A stretch of DNA of 64,000 bases. It comes from Pontixanthobacter sp. CEM42. Its GTDB lineage: Bacteria > Pseudomonadota > Alphaproteobacteria > Sphingomonadales > Sphingomonadaceae. The stretch covers positions 908,501-972,500 of the forward strand of contig NZ_JADQTN010000001.1 in assembly GCF_017812015.1 (NCBI RefSeq). Direction: 5' to 3'. The notes below the pieces were generated by a model, which did no database searches, was not told the DNA's origin, and saw only the letters and a list, made by a program, of their open reading frames with translations. Positions 53,016 through 62,362 of the stretch are shown here, in pieces; position 1 is the first letter of the stretch; every line of letters starts with the position of its first letter. The position numbers and the translations under genes are program-made.

Positions 53016-53020
53016 TCGGG

Positions 53021-53395
53021 CTAAAGCCGAGGCAATGTCGCCAATAAGACTAGCGCGAAAACCGTCGCAAGCATTGTAGCTGTCGCAATCCGCCAGCCTA
53101 GTGCCGCTTCCGACATTCCGCGCTCCCATGTGAGAAATCCGATCACTGCGGATACCAAACCAGCGACTGCAATCGTGAATAGCCCATTGAAGCCGAGCAT
53201 AAGAAAATAGATCGCGGGCATTGCAATGACTTGCAGGATTAGCGCGCCCGCGAACCATGCTATCGGGATGGGCCGATAGGTGGCGTCGGAGATATACCAG
53301 TCAGGCAATGAGGAATCAGGTCGTGATATCCGGCGATCTCCGGCCATGATATCCTCTGTTCTAGGGTCGGGGTACTCGTGGTCTTTGTCAGGCAT
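53021..53395 (-). CDS. Small membrane protein coupled to parE
   Basis: The 124-residue protein begins MPDKDHEYPDPRTEDIMAGD; its ATG (53395) overlaps the last codons of parE as ATGCCTGA, so it is cotranslated. After a 45-residue polar start come three hydrophobic segments (IPIAWFAGALILQVIAMPAI, GLFTIAVAGLVSAVIGFLTW and TATMLATVFALVLLATLPRL). No recognised family. An ATG at 53344 would give a shorter form. A role in topoisomerase function is not implied; the coupling may be accidental. Confidence 0.6.
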   Translation of the reverse strand: MPDKDHEYPDPRTEDIMAGDRRISRPDSSLPDWYISDATYRPIPIAWFAGALILQVIAMPAIYFLMLGFNGLFTIAVAGLVSAVIGFLTWERGMSEAALGWRIATATMLATVFALVLLATLPRL

Positions 53396-55379
53396 CGATC
53401 AAATCTCGATCCACTTCACCCGCACGGTTTTGGATGAAGTTGAAGCGGTGTTCCGGATTTCGGCCCATCAGTTGGTCGACCAATTCCTTCACCGCCGCGC
53501 GGTCTTCAAATTCCGGCGGTAGGGTGATGCGGATCAGGCCCCGCGTTTCCGGGTTCATCGTCGTTTCGCGGAGTTGGGCAGGGTTCATCTCACCGAGGCC
53601 TTTAAAGCGACCGACTTCGACCTTTTTGCCTTTGAATACTGTCTCTTCCAACTCGGCGCGGTGCGCGTCATCGCGGGCGTAGCGGCTCTCTTTGCCCGCA
53701 GTCAGACGGTAGAGCGGCGGCTGCGCCAAGAACAAATGCCCTTTGCGCACAACATCTGGCATTTCCTGGAAGAAGAATGTCATCAGCAATGTCGCGATAT
53801 GCGCGCCGTCGACATCGGCATCGGTCATGATGATAATTCGGTCGTAGCGCAGGTTCTCCGCATCACAATCTTTGCGCGTTCCGCAACCCATTGCGAGTGC
53901 AAGGTCAGCGATCTCTGAGTTTGCGTTGATCTTCTCTACCGTTGCGCTGGCGACATTAAGGATCTTACCGCGAATAGGCAGGATAGCCTGCGTCTTGCGG
54001 TTGCGCGCCTGTTTGGCGCTGCCGCCCGCTGAGTCGCCTTCGACGATGAACAATTCGGTCTCGCCGTCACCTTCTCCCGAACAATCGGTGAGTTTGCCCG
54101 GCAGGCGGAGTTTCTTCGCGCTGGTTGCGGTTTTGCGCTTGATCTCACGCTCTTGCTTGCGGCGGAGGCGTTCGTCCATCCGCTCCATAACTTCGCCGAG
54201 GAGCGCTTTACCCCGATCCATATTGTCGGTCAGGAAGTGGTCGAAGTGATCGCGTACCGCATTTTCGACTAGCCGCGCCGCCTCGGGCGAGGTGAGCCGG
54301 TCCTTGGTCTGCGATTGGAATTGCGGATCACGGATAAAGACGGAGAGCATCACTTCACCGCCGGTCATCACATCATCGGCAGAGATATCTTTTGCTTTTT
54401 TGGTGCCAGTCAATTCACCGAACGCGCGCAGGCCTTTGGTCAGCGCTGCCCGCAGGCCTTGCTCGTGCGTACCGCCGTCAGGGGTAGGGACGGTGTTACA
54501 ATACCAACTGGTCGACCCGTCCGAATAGAGCGGCCAGGCGCAGGCCCATTCGACGCGTCCCTGCGAGGTGCCGCTGTCATCCTCGGGAAAGTCCTGAGTT
54601 CCCGCAAAGGGTTCCGCAGTGACGCATTCGCGCGTTCCGACTTGTTCGGCCAGATGGTCGGCTAGACCTCCGGGGAACTTGAAGGTAGCTTCGGTCGGTA
54701 CATCTTCGGACGACAGGTTCTCAACACATTTCCAGCGGATTTCGACACCTGCGAATAGGTACGCTTTCGAGCGCGCGAGCCTAAACAGCCGGTGCGGTTT
54801 GAATTGGCGGTCGCCGAAAATTTCTGTGTCGGGCGTAAAGCTGACCGTAGTCCCGCGCCGGTTGGGCGTTGATCCAAGCTCCTCTATCGGACCAAGCGAC
54901 AGGCCTTTGGAAAAGCTCTGAGCGTAGAGCTTCTTATCGCGCGCGACCTCAACCCGTGTATCGCTGCTCAGAGCATTGACTACGCTGACGCCAACACCAT
55001 GCAGACCGCCACTGGTAGCATAGGCTTTACCCGAGAATTTACCGCCTGAATGAAGGGTCGAAAGGATTACTTCGAGCGTTGATTTGCCCGGAAACTTCGG
55101 ATGCTCATCAACCGGAATACCGCGGCCATTATCGGCAATGCTCAGCCGGTTACCGTCTTCCAGCGAGACTTCGATCCGCGTTGCGTGACCAGCAACGGCC
55201 TCATCCATCGCATTGTCGAGAACCTCTGCCGCGAGATGATGCAGCGCGCGATCGTCGGTGCCACCGATATACATACCGGGCCGGCGCCGAACGGGTTCAA
55301 GTCCCTCCAGCACCTCGATAGAGGAGGAATCGTAGTCGCCGCTGAACGCGGGGGTACCTTCAAAAAGATCGTCTGACAT
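53388..55379 (-). CDS. parE: DNA topoisomerase IV subunit B
   Basis: ParE is the ATPase subunit of topoisomerase IV, which decatenates daughter chromosomes. The 663-residue protein has GHKL motifs EVLDNAMDEAVAGH, IADNGRGIPVDEHP and YATSGGLHGVGVSVVNALSS, the TOPRIM segment ELFIVEGDSAGGSAKQARNR and RIIIMTDADVDGAHIATLLM, and the C-terminal RFKGLGEMNPAQLRETTMNP. The start is the ATG 55379. The absence of the long GyrB insert and the sequence of the ERVRRRPGMYIG-type start favour ParE over GyrB. Confidence 0.94.
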   Translation of the reverse strand: MSDDLFEGTPAFSGDYDSSSIEVLEGLEPVRRRPGMYIGGTDDRALHHLAAEVLDNAMDEAVAGHATRIEVSLEDGNRLSIADNGRGIPVDEHPKFPGKSTLEVILSTLHSGGKFSGKAYATSGGLHGVGVSVVNALSSDTRVEVARDKKLYAQSFSKGLSLGPIEELGSTPNRRGTTVSFTPDTEIFGDRQFKPHRLFRLARSKAYLFAGVEIRWKCVENLSSEDVPTEATFKFPGGLADHLAEQVGTRECVTAEPFAGTQDFPEDDSGTSQGRVEWACAWPLYSDGSTSWYCNTVPTPDGGTHEQGLRAALTKGLRAFGELTGTKKAKDISADDVMTGGEVMLSVFIRDPQFQSQTKDRLTSPEAARLVENAVRDHFDHFLTDNMDRGKALLGEVMERMDERLRRKQEREIKRKTATSAKKLRLPGKLTDCSGEGDGETELFIVEGDSAGGSAKQARNRKTQAILPIRGKILNVASATVEKINANSEIADLALAMGCGTRKDCDAENLRYDRIIIMTDADVDGAHIATLLMTFFFQEMPDVVRKGHLFLAQPPLYRLTAGKESRYARDDAHRAELEETVFKGKKVEVGRFKGLGEMNPAQLRETTMNPETRGLIRITLPPEFEDRAAVKELVDQLMGRNPEHRFNFIQNRAGEVDRDLIDA

Positions 55380-55454
55380 GCGCCTGCTATAAGCCCGCGA
55401 TTCACGCGCTTACAAGCAGGAGTATGATCTTATCGTCAGGCCCAAAGCAAAGGG

Positions 55455-56633
55455 TTAGAACTTCGATGGAGCAGGTGAGACGATAATCACCTTACCATCG
55501 CGCACTTCGCGAACTTCCATCGCGCGTTCGATCAAGCCGCTGCGCTGGAACCGGAACACACCGTCCAACCCTAGGAAGCCGTCTTCATTACGCAGGCGGG
55601 AAATCGGGAAGGTCCGGCCGATGCGCCAATCCTGAGCAACCCGCAATGTCAGCAGAACACTGTCATAGCCGAGTGTCGAAATCCGATAGGGCTGTCCCCC
55701 AAAGCGACCTTTGTAGCTATCGGAGAAACGCTTGAACCGCGAATCCGACACGGAGGAGAACCATGTTCCCTGCAGGGCAGACGCGCGGGTGACCGAAGAT
55801 TCACCGCTGAGCAACTCTGTGCCCAGAATGCGGGTTGAACTGTTGGCATCGGGCCGCAATTCACCGGCCGCAAGAGCAACCAAGCGCGCTCCGTCAGCGA
55901 TCAATACAGTATCGAAACCGCCGCGTTGATTTAGGCGCTGTGCTGCACTGACAATCGAAGTATTGCCGCGCGCGAAGCTTTCGGTTGCCACTAAAGTACC
56001 GCCACCAGCTTGAATTGCGGCTGACAACGCGTCTTCTGCGCGCTTGCCATATTCACCGTTTGGAATGATCGCCGCAAAGTTGCGCGCGCCATTCCGGCGA
56101 GCATAGCCGACTGTACGCGAAATCGACTGGCTTGGAATATGCCCCATCACGAACACATCAGGGCCAGCAACAGTCGTGTCGTTGGAATAAGAGATCAGCG
56201 GAATATCCGCTGGGCGGGCTTCAGCCAGCACTTGCGGCACATTGTTCGCGGTCAACGGGCCGAGGATCAGCTTGTTGCCATCCGCAACGGCTTTCCGAGC
56301 AGCCGCACGGGCACCCTTGGCGGTATCATAGGTCGTAATCCGCAGATTGCTGGCATTGGTATCGAGCAACGCCATGGTCGTGGCATTGGCAATCGAGTTA
56401 CCAACAGCGCCGTTATCGCCGGTAAGCGGAACCAGCAAAGCAATCCGGTGGCGTGTCTCGTCAGTTGGCAGCCCGGTGGCAGTCGGCTCCGGCGTGGGGC
56501 CGCTGGTCGGTGTCTGAGTCGTTGAGGTTGGGCTCTTGGGCACCAATTGGCAGCCTGCAAGCACAGCGGTCGCGCAAATAACGAACAGCTTGCGCCGATC
56601 GATTGCAAAACGGTTCAATTTGATGCGGTTCAT
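55455..56633 (-). CDS. Penicillin-binding protein activator lipoprotein (LpoA-like)
   Basis: The ATG at 56633 gives 392 residues; longer readings overlap the rsmI start. A lipobox is at VLAGC (about residue 28), followed by a Thr/Pro-rich linker and a periplasmic binding-protein-type fold: IALLVPLTGDNGAVGNSIAN, LILGPLTANNVPQVLAEA, FVMGHIPSQSISRTVGYARR and GGQPYRISTLGYDSVLLTL. LpoA activates PBP1A from the outer membrane. In E. coli lpoA diverges from rsmI and yraN lies beside it; here the same trio appears (lpoA diverging from rsmI-yraN), supporting the assignment. The N-terminal TPR domain of LpoA is absent. Confidence 0.88.
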   Translation of the reverse strand: MNRIKLNRFAIDRRKLFVICATAVLAGCQLVPKSPTSTTQTPTSGPTPEPTATGLPTDETRHRIALLVPLTGDNGAVGNSIANATTMALLDTNASNLRITTYDTAKGARAAARKAVADGNKLILGPLTANNVPQVLAEARPADIPLISYSNDTTVAGPDVFVMGHIPSQSISRTVGYARRNGARNFAAIIPNGEYGKRAEDALSAAIQAGGGTLVATESFARGNTSIVSAAQRLNQRGGFDTVLIADGARLVALAAGELRPDANSSTRILGTELLSGESSVTRASALQGTWFSSVSDSRFKRFSDSYKGRFGGQPYRISTLGYDSVLLTLRVAQDWRIGRTFPISRLRNEDGFLGLDGVFRFQRSGLIERAMEVREVRDGKVIIVSPAPSKF

Positions 56634-56670
56634 CCTTGCGATCCCTATTCCCGTAGTCAATGAAGGCCCT

Positions 56671-57543
56671 GTGACCCAATCAACCACCCAAACTTCCTCT
56701 GAAGAGAACCCCGAAGTGCCTCTTTCTCCGGGTCTCTATATCGTCGCCACGCCGATTGGCAATCTTGGCGATATAACAATGCGGTCGGTTGATGTGCTCA
56801 GCCGGTGTGACGGGGTGGCTTGTGAAGACACGCGAGTGACCGGGAAATTGCTCAAACATCTGGGGATTGGCAAGCCGCTGTGGCGATACAATGACCATAG
56901 CGAGGAGCGCGATCGGGCGAGACTGGTGCAAACAATGCTGGATCGCGCTGTAGTGCTGGTGAGCGACGCCGGGACACCTCTGATTTCTGACCCGGGCTAC
57001 CGCTTGGTGCAAGATGCACGCGAGGCTGGCGTGCCGGTTACCAGTTTACCGGGGCCATGTGCGGCAGTTGTTGGTTTGACCTTGTCTGGCCTTCCCAATG
57101 ACAAATTTCTGTTTGCTGGATTTCTCCCGAGCAAAGAGCAAGCGCGGGTGAGGGCACTGGAAGAAGTTGCGTCGGTTGATGCGACGCTCGTGTTTTATGA
57201 AACCGGCCCGAGACTTGCAAAGTCGCTTCAGGCCATTGGAACGACGCTACCGGGCCGAACTGTTTCGGTTGCGCGCGAACTCACCAAAATGTTTGAGGAG
57301 TGTCGAACGGATACTCCAAATTCTCTGATCAGGCATTACACGGAAAGCCCGCCGAAGGGAGAGATTGTGCTGATGATCGGACCGCCAGCGAGGCACGTCG
57401 CGAGTGAGGTCGAAGTTGACACTCTACTGAGAGAAGCACTCCAGAGTGACAAAGCTTCACAGGCGGCCGGGAAGGTCGCCAAAGCTACCGGGCTTGATCG
57501 CAAGACGCTTTACGCCCGAGCAATGGCACTTCGCAGCGAATGA
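56671..57543 (+). CDS. rsmI: 16S rRNA 2'-O-methyltransferase (C1402)
   Basis: RsmI methylates the ribose of C1402 in 16S rRNA. The best start is the GTG at 56671 after GAAGG, giving 290 residues; readings from further upstream overlap the divergent lipoprotein gene. Motifs are LYIVATPIGNLGDITMRSVD, ACEDTRVTGKLLKHLGI, VVLVSDAGTPLISDPGYRLV (SAM binding), SLPGPCAAVVGLTLSGLPND and FYETGPRLAKSL, then GEIVLMIG at the end. The stop overlaps the yraN start as ATGA (57540-57543), the same coupling seen in many proteobacteria. Confidence 0.95.
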   Translation: MTQSTTQTSSEENPEVPLSPGLYIVATPIGNLGDITMRSVDVLSRCDGVACEDTRVTGKLLKHLGIGKPLWRYNDHSEERDRARLVQTMLDRAVVLVSDAGTPLISDPGYRLVQDAREAGVPVTSLPGPCAAVVGLTLSGLPNDKFLFAGFLPSKEQARVRALEEVASVDATLVFYETGPRLAKSLQAIGTTLPGRTVSVARELTKMFEECRTDTPNSLIRHYTESPPKGEIVLMIGPPARHVASEVEVDTLLREALQSDKASQAAGKVAKATGLDRKTLYARAMALRSE

Positions 57544-57890
57544 AGCGGCAGCTTGCCGAGAAAAGCGGCCGCGACGGCGAACGCAGAGCCGCGATCTGGT
57601 TGAAACTCAAGGGTTGGTCGATCCTTGGCCGGCGGATCAAAACACCGCTCGGTGAAATTGATCTGATTGCAAAGCGAGGCGGCATTGTTGCGTTCATCGA
57701 GGTAAAGTGGCGCAAGCAGAAGGCCGATCTCGATCATGCGATTGATGAACACCGCTTGCAACGAGTTGCAGCGGCTGTTGAATGCGTTGCGCATGAGTAT
57801 GCCAAAGATGGCGAAGATATCCGCGTTGACGTTATGCTCCTTGCACCGGGCGCATTCCCTCGCCACATCGTCAATGCATGGCAGCCATAG
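57540..57890 (+). CDS. yraN: YraN/UPF0102 family nuclease-like protein
   Basis: The 116-residue protein is a small restriction-endonuclease-like fold: GRDGERRAAIWLKLKGWSIL, GEIDLIAKRGGIVAFIEVKW and the QRVAAAVECVAHEYAKDG helix. The nuclease core motif is present (Asp in EIDLIA and Glu-x-Lys in IEVKW), so DNA binding or cleavage is possible, though no activity is established. It overlaps rsmI by ATGA and precedes gshB by 25 bases. Confidence 0.93.
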   Translation: MKRQLAEKSGRDGERRAAIWLKLKGWSILGRRIKTPLGEIDLIAKRGGIVAFIEVKWRKQKADLDHAIDEHRLQRVAAAVECVAHEYAKDGEDIRVDVMLLAPGAFPRHIVNAWQP

Positions 57891-57915
57891 GTCTGCCGAA
57901 TTGGAGTAAGTGAAA

Positions 57916-58872
57916 ATGGCCCTTCGCGTTGCGGTTCAGATGGACCCGATGGACTCGATCAATATCGCTGGCGATTCTAGCTTTGCCATCATGCTAGCGG
58001 CTCAAGCACGCGGTGCAGAGTTGTGGCACTATGATGTGCGGACATTGTCGTATGACACTGGCTCAAACGCGCTGACAGCCCATGCCGCACCAGTGACGGT
58101 GCAACGCGTGGAGGGTGATCACTATACGACGGGTGAGCGCCGCCGGATCAATCTGGCGGGTGACATTGATGTTATCTTTATGCGGCAGGATCCGCCGTTT
58201 GATCTCGGCTATATCAGTGCAGCTTTGATGCTTGACCGGCTGAAAGGGACTACGCTGGTCACCAATGATCCACGTGAAGTCATCAATGCACCAGAGAAGA
58301 TGTTTGTGCTGGATTACGCACAATTCATGCCTCCAACTCTGATCGCGCGCGAGTTGGATGATGTGCGGGCCTTTCAGGAACAGCATGGCTCGGTCGTGGT
58401 GAAGCCACTGCACGGTAATGGTGGTAAAGCGATCTTCAAAGTGGATGAAGACGGAACCAATCTCTCGGCACTATTCGAAATGTTTAACCAAACTTGGCCG
58501 GAACCACATATGATTCAGCCTTTCCTGCGCGAAGTGTCGGAAGGTGATAAGCGGATCGTGCTCGTCGATGGCGAGTTTTCGGGTGCGATCAATCGCAAGC
58601 CAGGTGAGGGTGAGTTCCGTTCAAACCTGGCGCAAGGCGGTTATGCCGAAGCAGCGGGTTTGACTCAGCGCGAAGAGGAAATCTGCGCTGCGATGGGGCC
58701 GGAGCTAAAGAAGCGCGGGCTGGTCTTTGTCGGGATCGATGTGATTGGCGGCAAATGGCTTACCGAAATCAATGTGACATCGCCAACCGGCATTGTCGCT
58801 ATTGATGCGTTCAACGGCACCGATACCGCTGGCAAAATTTTGGATGCAGTTGAGCGAAGGCTCGCAAACTAA
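57916..58872 (+). CDS. gshB: Glutathione synthase
   Basis: GshB adds glycine to gamma-glutamylcysteine using ATP. The ATG at 57916 has GGAG nine bases upstream; a GTG six bases earlier is too close to that site. The 318-residue ATP-grasp protein shows VAVQMDPMDSINIAGDSSFA, FMRQDPPFDLGYISAALMLD (substrate loop), SVVVKPLHGNGGKAIFKV (ATP binding) and FVGIDVIGGKWLTEINVTSP, then TGIVAIDAFNG. It ends overlapping the xerC end by four bases. cysK elsewhere in the window would supply cysteine for the pathway. Confidence 0.96.
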   Translation: MALRVAVQMDPMDSINIAGDSSFAIMLAAQARGAELWHYDVRTLSYDTGSNALTAHAAPVTVQRVEGDHYTTGERRRINLAGDIDVIFMRQDPPFDLGYISAALMLDRLKGTTLVTNDPREVINAPEKMFVLDYAQFMPPTLIARELDDVRAFQEQHGSVVVKPLHGNGGKAIFKVDEDGTNLSALFEMFNQTWPEPHMIQPFLREVSEGDKRIVLVDGEFSGAINRKPGEGEFRSNLAQGGYAEAAGLTQREEEICAAMGPELKKRGLVFVGIDVIGGKWLTEINVTSPTGIVAIDAFNGTDTAGKILDAVERRLAN

Positions 58873-59765
58873 TCTTTCTCACGCGGATGCGCATCGCGGT
58901 ATGTGTCTAGTAGCGTAGCCGCATCAACTTTCGTATAAATCTGCGTGCTGCCAAGACTGGCGTGGCCGAGCAATTCCTGCAGGCTGCGCAAATCCGCGCC
59001 CGCGCCCAGCAAATGTGTTGCAAAGCTATGCCGCAATGCATGCGGGGTGGCCGTAGAAGGCAGTCCGAGCGCCACGCGCGCCTTGGCCATGGCCTTCTGC
59101 ACCATTCCCTGACTGAGTGGACCGCCTCTTGCGCCTCGGAATAGCGCTTCATCCTGTTTGATTGGCCACGGACAAAGTCCTGCATACTCAGTGACCGCTT
59201 CCTGAATGATCGGGAGTATCGGGACGATCCGCTGCTTGTTGCCCTTGCCGGTTACTGAGAGCGTTGTTTCCAGAGGAATATCGCCACCTTTTAGAGACAG
59301 CGCTTCAGCAATCCGGAGACCTGCGCCGTAAAGCAGCAGCAAGACTGCACGGTCCCGGGCACCAATCCAATCATCGCTCGCAGTCGCTTCAACCAGATCG
59401 GCGATATTCGTGGCATCATCAGGCGTTACGGGGCGCGGCAGGCCTTTCTTGATGCGCGGACCGCGAATCCGCGGCGCGTTGGCGTCGCTTGCTCCGGTCT
59501 GCGCGAGCGCGAATTTAATAAGTGCCTTGATAGCCGATAATTCACGCGCGGTGGAACTGTTGCCAAGCCCATCTTGGCGGCGGTCGGCGAGATGTAAGCG
59601 GATCGTACCACTGTCGAGTTCCGCCAACTTCTGCCAACTATCTAAATCGCGGCGCTCGATAAGCAAATTGGCGGCTGAAAGGTAGGCCCGCACTGTATGT
59701 GGCGACCGTCGACGGTCTTGCTCCAGATGCGCTTTCCATTCCTCAAGTAGATTGGCTTTGTTCAT
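58869..59765 (-). CDS. xerC: Tyrosine recombinase XerC
   Basis: XerC/XerD resolve chromosome dimers at dif, aided by FtsK. The 298-residue protein has an N-terminal SAM-like domain (WKAHLEQDRRRSPHTVRAYL) and the catalytic domain with YGAGLRIAEALSLKGGD (first Arg), VTGKGNKQRIVPILP (Lys), HALRHSFATHLLGAGADLRS (His-x-x-Arg) and LGHASLGSTQIYTKVDAATL (His and Tyr nucleophile). It is not an integrase of a mobile element: no attachment site or cargo is present. It overlaps hemW by ATGA (59762-59765) and converges on gshB. XerC rather than XerD is a sequence-level guess. Confidence 0.88.
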   Translation of the reverse strand: MNKANLLEEWKAHLEQDRRRSPHTVRAYLSAANLLIERRDLDSWQKLAELDSGTIRLHLADRRQDGLGNSSTARELSAIKALIKFALAQTGASDANAPRIRGPRIKKGLPRPVTPDDATNIADLVEATASDDWIGARDRAVLLLLYGAGLRIAEALSLKGGDIPLETTLSVTGKGNKQRIVPILPIIQEAVTEYAGLCPWPIKQDEALFRGARGGPLSQGMVQKAMAKARVALGLPSTATPHALRHSFATHLLGAGADLRSLQELLGHASLGSTQIYTKVDAATLLDTYRDAHPREKD

Positions 59766-60913
59766 GCCGTCACGAGTTCCGAATTGACCAATTCACCCAG
59801 CAGCGCGTCGAGCACAGGCATCCCGCGCGACGTGACACCAATCCGCTCATTCGATTGCCAAACAAAGCCAAGATCGCGGAGCATCGTCAGCCGATCCTGA
59901 TCGATCAGCCTGTCAAACGGGATCGCGAAGCGTTCTGACAGCATCGGAAACGCAATGCCCTCGGCCAAACGCAGTCCCATCAGCAATGCTTCTGAGGCTT
60001 GCTCAGGGCGAGACAGGGCACGTTCCTTGCGCAAGCCATGCCCATGTTCATCCACGCCCGAAAGCCAGTTCTCCGGCTTCTTATGGCGCAACGTCGCCTG
60101 ATCGCCGCGCCGACCGTGCGCACCGGGGCCAATTCCGCAATAGTCCTGATAGCGCCAATAGGTCAGATTATGGCGGCTTTCCTGCCCATGCCGCGCGTGA
60201 TTGCTGACTTCGTAGGCCGGTATTCCAGCACCCTCTGTCAGTTGGTGGGTCACCTCGAAAAGGTCTGCCGCAGGATCGTCGTCGAGCGGATTGAATACGC
60301 CCCGTCGAACATCGGTAGCGAAGCGCGTATTGGGTTCGATCGTCAGCTGGTAGAGCGAAAGATGGTCTGTCCCGAAACCGAGCGCACGGGTGAGTTCTGC
60401 CTGCCAATTCGATTCGGTTTGATTGGGACGGGCATAGATCAAATCGAAGCTGACTCGGCTGAAATGATTCTGCGCAACATCCAACGCGGCCAATCCCTCG
60501 TCGACGCTGTGCAGCCGCCCCAAGAATTTTAGGGCTTCATCATCCAGTGACTGCAGGCCCAACGAGACCCGATTGATCCCCGCGACGGCAAGATCGGCGA
60601 ACTTGGCGGTCTCCACTGAGGAAGGATTCGCTTCCAACGTAATCTCTATGTCGGGCGCGAAGCCCCACAATTGCTGCGCGCGGTTGAGAAGCGCCCCGAC
60701 CAGCGCTGGTGGCATCAATGATGGGGTGCCGCCGCCAAAGAAGATCGATTCCAGCGCTTCGTCGCCAGCGATAAGCGCCTCATGCTCCATATCCCGCAGC
60801 ATCGCGGCTTCCCATGCGGCGTGATCAACTGTGTCGCGGACATGGCTATTGAAATCGCAATAAGGGCATTTCTTCAGGCAAAAGGGCCAGTGGATGTAGA
60901 GAGCGCGCGCCAC
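59762..60913 (-). CDS. hemW: Radical SAM haem chaperone HemW
   Basis: HemW binds haem and delivers it to respiratory enzymes; it was once called oxygen-independent coproporphyrinogen oxidase. The GTG start at 60913 has AGGAG seven bases upstream and gives 383 residues. The radical SAM cluster is WPFCLKKCPYCDFNSH (Cys-x3-Cys-x2-Cys near residue 12), with FFGGGTPSLM, INRVSLGLQSLDDEALKFLG and YEVSNHARHGQESRHNLTYW, then CGIGPGAHGRRG. It lacks the fourth Cys diagnostic of HemN, which supports HemW. It is followed by xerC (ATGA overlap). Confidence 0.93.
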   Translation of the reverse strand: MARALYIHWPFCLKKCPYCDFNSHVRDTVDHAAWEAAMLRDMEHEALIAGDEALESIFFGGGTPSLMPPALVGALLNRAQQLWGFAPDIEITLEANPSSVETAKFADLAVAGINRVSLGLQSLDDEALKFLGRLHSVDEGLAALDVAQNHFSRVSFDLIYARPNQTESNWQAELTRALGFGTDHLSLYQLTIEPNTRFATDVRRGVFNPLDDDPAADLFEVTHQLTEGAGIPAYEVSNHARHGQESRHNLTYWRYQDYCGIGPGAHGRRGDQATLRHKKPENWLSGVDEHGHGLRKERALSRPEQASEALLMGLRLAEGIAFPMLSERFAIPFDRLIDQDRLTMLRDLGFVWQSNERIGVTSRGMPVLDALLGELVNSELVTA

Positions 60914-60941
60914 AAGATGCTCCTACCAGTCAGAGCGTGGC

Positions 60942-61568
60942 TTAGCCAAACTGTTCGGCGACAAGCTTGGCAAAAGCGTCCGCGCGGTGGCTCATCGCGT
61001 GCTTTTCTGCCGGGTCAAGCTCGGCAAAAGTTTGATCGCGGCCAGTGGGAACGAAAACCGGATCATAGCCAAAACCGAGCGTTCCACGCGGTGGCCATGC
61101 AAGCGTTCCGTCGATCCGGCCTTCATAAACGGCGCTTTCGCCATCAGGCCAAGCAATCGCAAGCACGCAGGAGAACCATACATCGCGTGGAGCATCCGGC
61201 CCTTTTTCGGCCAACATACCCTCAACCTTGCCCATTGCCATATACCAGTCACGGCCCGCCTCTCCTTCAAACCATTGCCGTTCTGCCCAGTCGGCAGTGT
61301 ACACACCCGGACGTCCATCGAGTGCTGCAACACCCATTCCGCTGTCATCGGCGAGCGAAACAATGCCCGATGCCTCCGCCGAAGCACGCGCCTTAATTAG
61401 CGCGTTCTCGACGAAGGTTGTCCCGGTTTCGGGCGGTTCAGGTAGACCTAGCGATCCCGCCGACAGGCATTTCAGGCCATGCGGCTCCAGCAAAGCCGAA
61501 ATCTCTTTCAACTTACCCGCATTATGTGTCGCTATAACCAGCGATCCGGAGCCGAGACGTCTTGTCAT
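60942..61568 (-). CDS. rdgB: Non-canonical purine NTP pyrophosphatase (RdgB/HAM1)
   Basis: RdgB hydrolyses dITP and XTP to keep damaged purines out of DNA. The ATG at 61568 gives 208 residues starting MTRRLGSGSLVIATHNAGKL; longer readings overlap rph. Motifs are THNAGKLKEI (substrate loop), ETGTTFVENALIKARASAEA, SLADDSGMGVAALDGRPGVY, GTLGFGYDPVFVP and KHAMSHRADAFAKLV. It begins ten bases after the end of rph and is followed by hemW, the conserved rph-rdgB-hemW order of sphingomonads and relatives. Confidence 0.96.
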   Translation of the reverse strand: MTRRLGSGSLVIATHNAGKLKEISALLEPHGLKCLSAGSLGLPEPPETGTTFVENALIKARASAEASGIVSLADDSGMGVAALDGRPGVYTADWAERQWFEGEAGRDWYMAMGKVEGMLAEKGPDAPRDVWFSCVLAIAWPDGESAVYEGRIDGTLAWPPRGTLGFGYDPVFVPTGRDQTFAELDPAEKHAMSHRADAFAKLVAEQFG

Positions 61569-61578
61569 CCAAAAATGC

Positions 61579-62292
61579 TCACTGTGTGGCTTTGATTTGT
61601 GCTTCAAAGATGCCGTCACAGCCGATCTTGGCGAGACGGAGAAGGCGCAAAAGGCCTTCCTCATCATAGGTCGCGCCTTCGGCAGTCGCTTGCACTTCAG
61701 CAATCTGCCCGCCTTCGATCAGCACAAAATTGGCATCAGCATCGGCGTCGCTGTCCTCGGGGTAATCGAGATCGAGCACAGGCGTGCCTTTGTAGATCCC
61801 GCAACTGATCGCAGCGACTTGCTTCTCGATCGGATCATGCGTGATCAAACCGTCTTTCATCAGTGAATTGACGGCGAGACGCAGCGCAACCCATGCGCCA
61901 GAAATTGAGGCGGTACGTGTACCGCCGTCTGCTTGAATAACGTCGCAATCGAGCGTGATCTGACGCTCGCCGAGCTTCTTCATGTCGACAACAGCGCGTA
62001 AGGAACGTCCGATAAGGCGCTGAATTTCCTGTGTTCGTCCGCTTTGTTTGCCGCGTGCTGCTTCGCGGCTGCCGCGTGTGTGGGTGGCGCGTGGCAACAT
62101 GGAGTACTCGCCGGTAACCCAACCTTCGCCTTTGCCGCGCAGCCATGGTGGAATCCGTTCTTCAACGCTGGCAGTACACAGTACCCGCGTATCACCGCAG
62201 CTGATCAGGCAAGAGCCCTCTGCATGCTTGGTAAAACCGGTTTCGATAGTGATGGGGCGCATTTCGTCGGGCGCACGTCCGGATGGTCGCAT
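61579..62292 (-). CDS. rph: Ribonuclease PH
   Basis: RNase PH trims tRNA 3' ends phosphorolytically. The ATG at 62292 is preceded by GGAGAATTTC. The 237-residue protein shows [80 protein letters not shown] and [20 protein letters not shown]. These cover the phosphate-binding and catalytic residues and the 238-residue family length fits. It diverges from the DUF6882 gene with 70 bases between, and leads the rph-rdgB-hemW-xerC transcript. Confidence 0.96.
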   Translation of the reverse strand: MRPSGRAPDEMRPITIETGFTKHAEGSCLISCGDTRVLCTASVEERIPPWLRGKGEGWVTGEYSMLPRATHTRGSREAARGKQSGRTQEIQRLIGRSLRAVVDMKKLGERQITLDCDVIQADGGTRTASISGAWVALRLAVNSLMKDGLITHDPIEKQVAAISCGIYKGTPVLDLDYPEDSDADADANFVLIEGGQIAEVQATAEGATYDEEGLLRLLRLAKIGCDGIFEAQIKATQ

Positions 62293-62362
62293 GAAATTCT
62301 CCTTTGGTGTTGCGGCGGTGCATAGCTAAGTAGCGGTTCTAAACAAGCGGCAAGGCCAACAA

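Noticed and set aside
58869-59765. Tyrosine recombinase as an integrase of a mobile element
   Set aside because: The size, motifs and position beside hemW and gshB fit chromosomal XerC. There is no att site, tRNA insertion or cargo.
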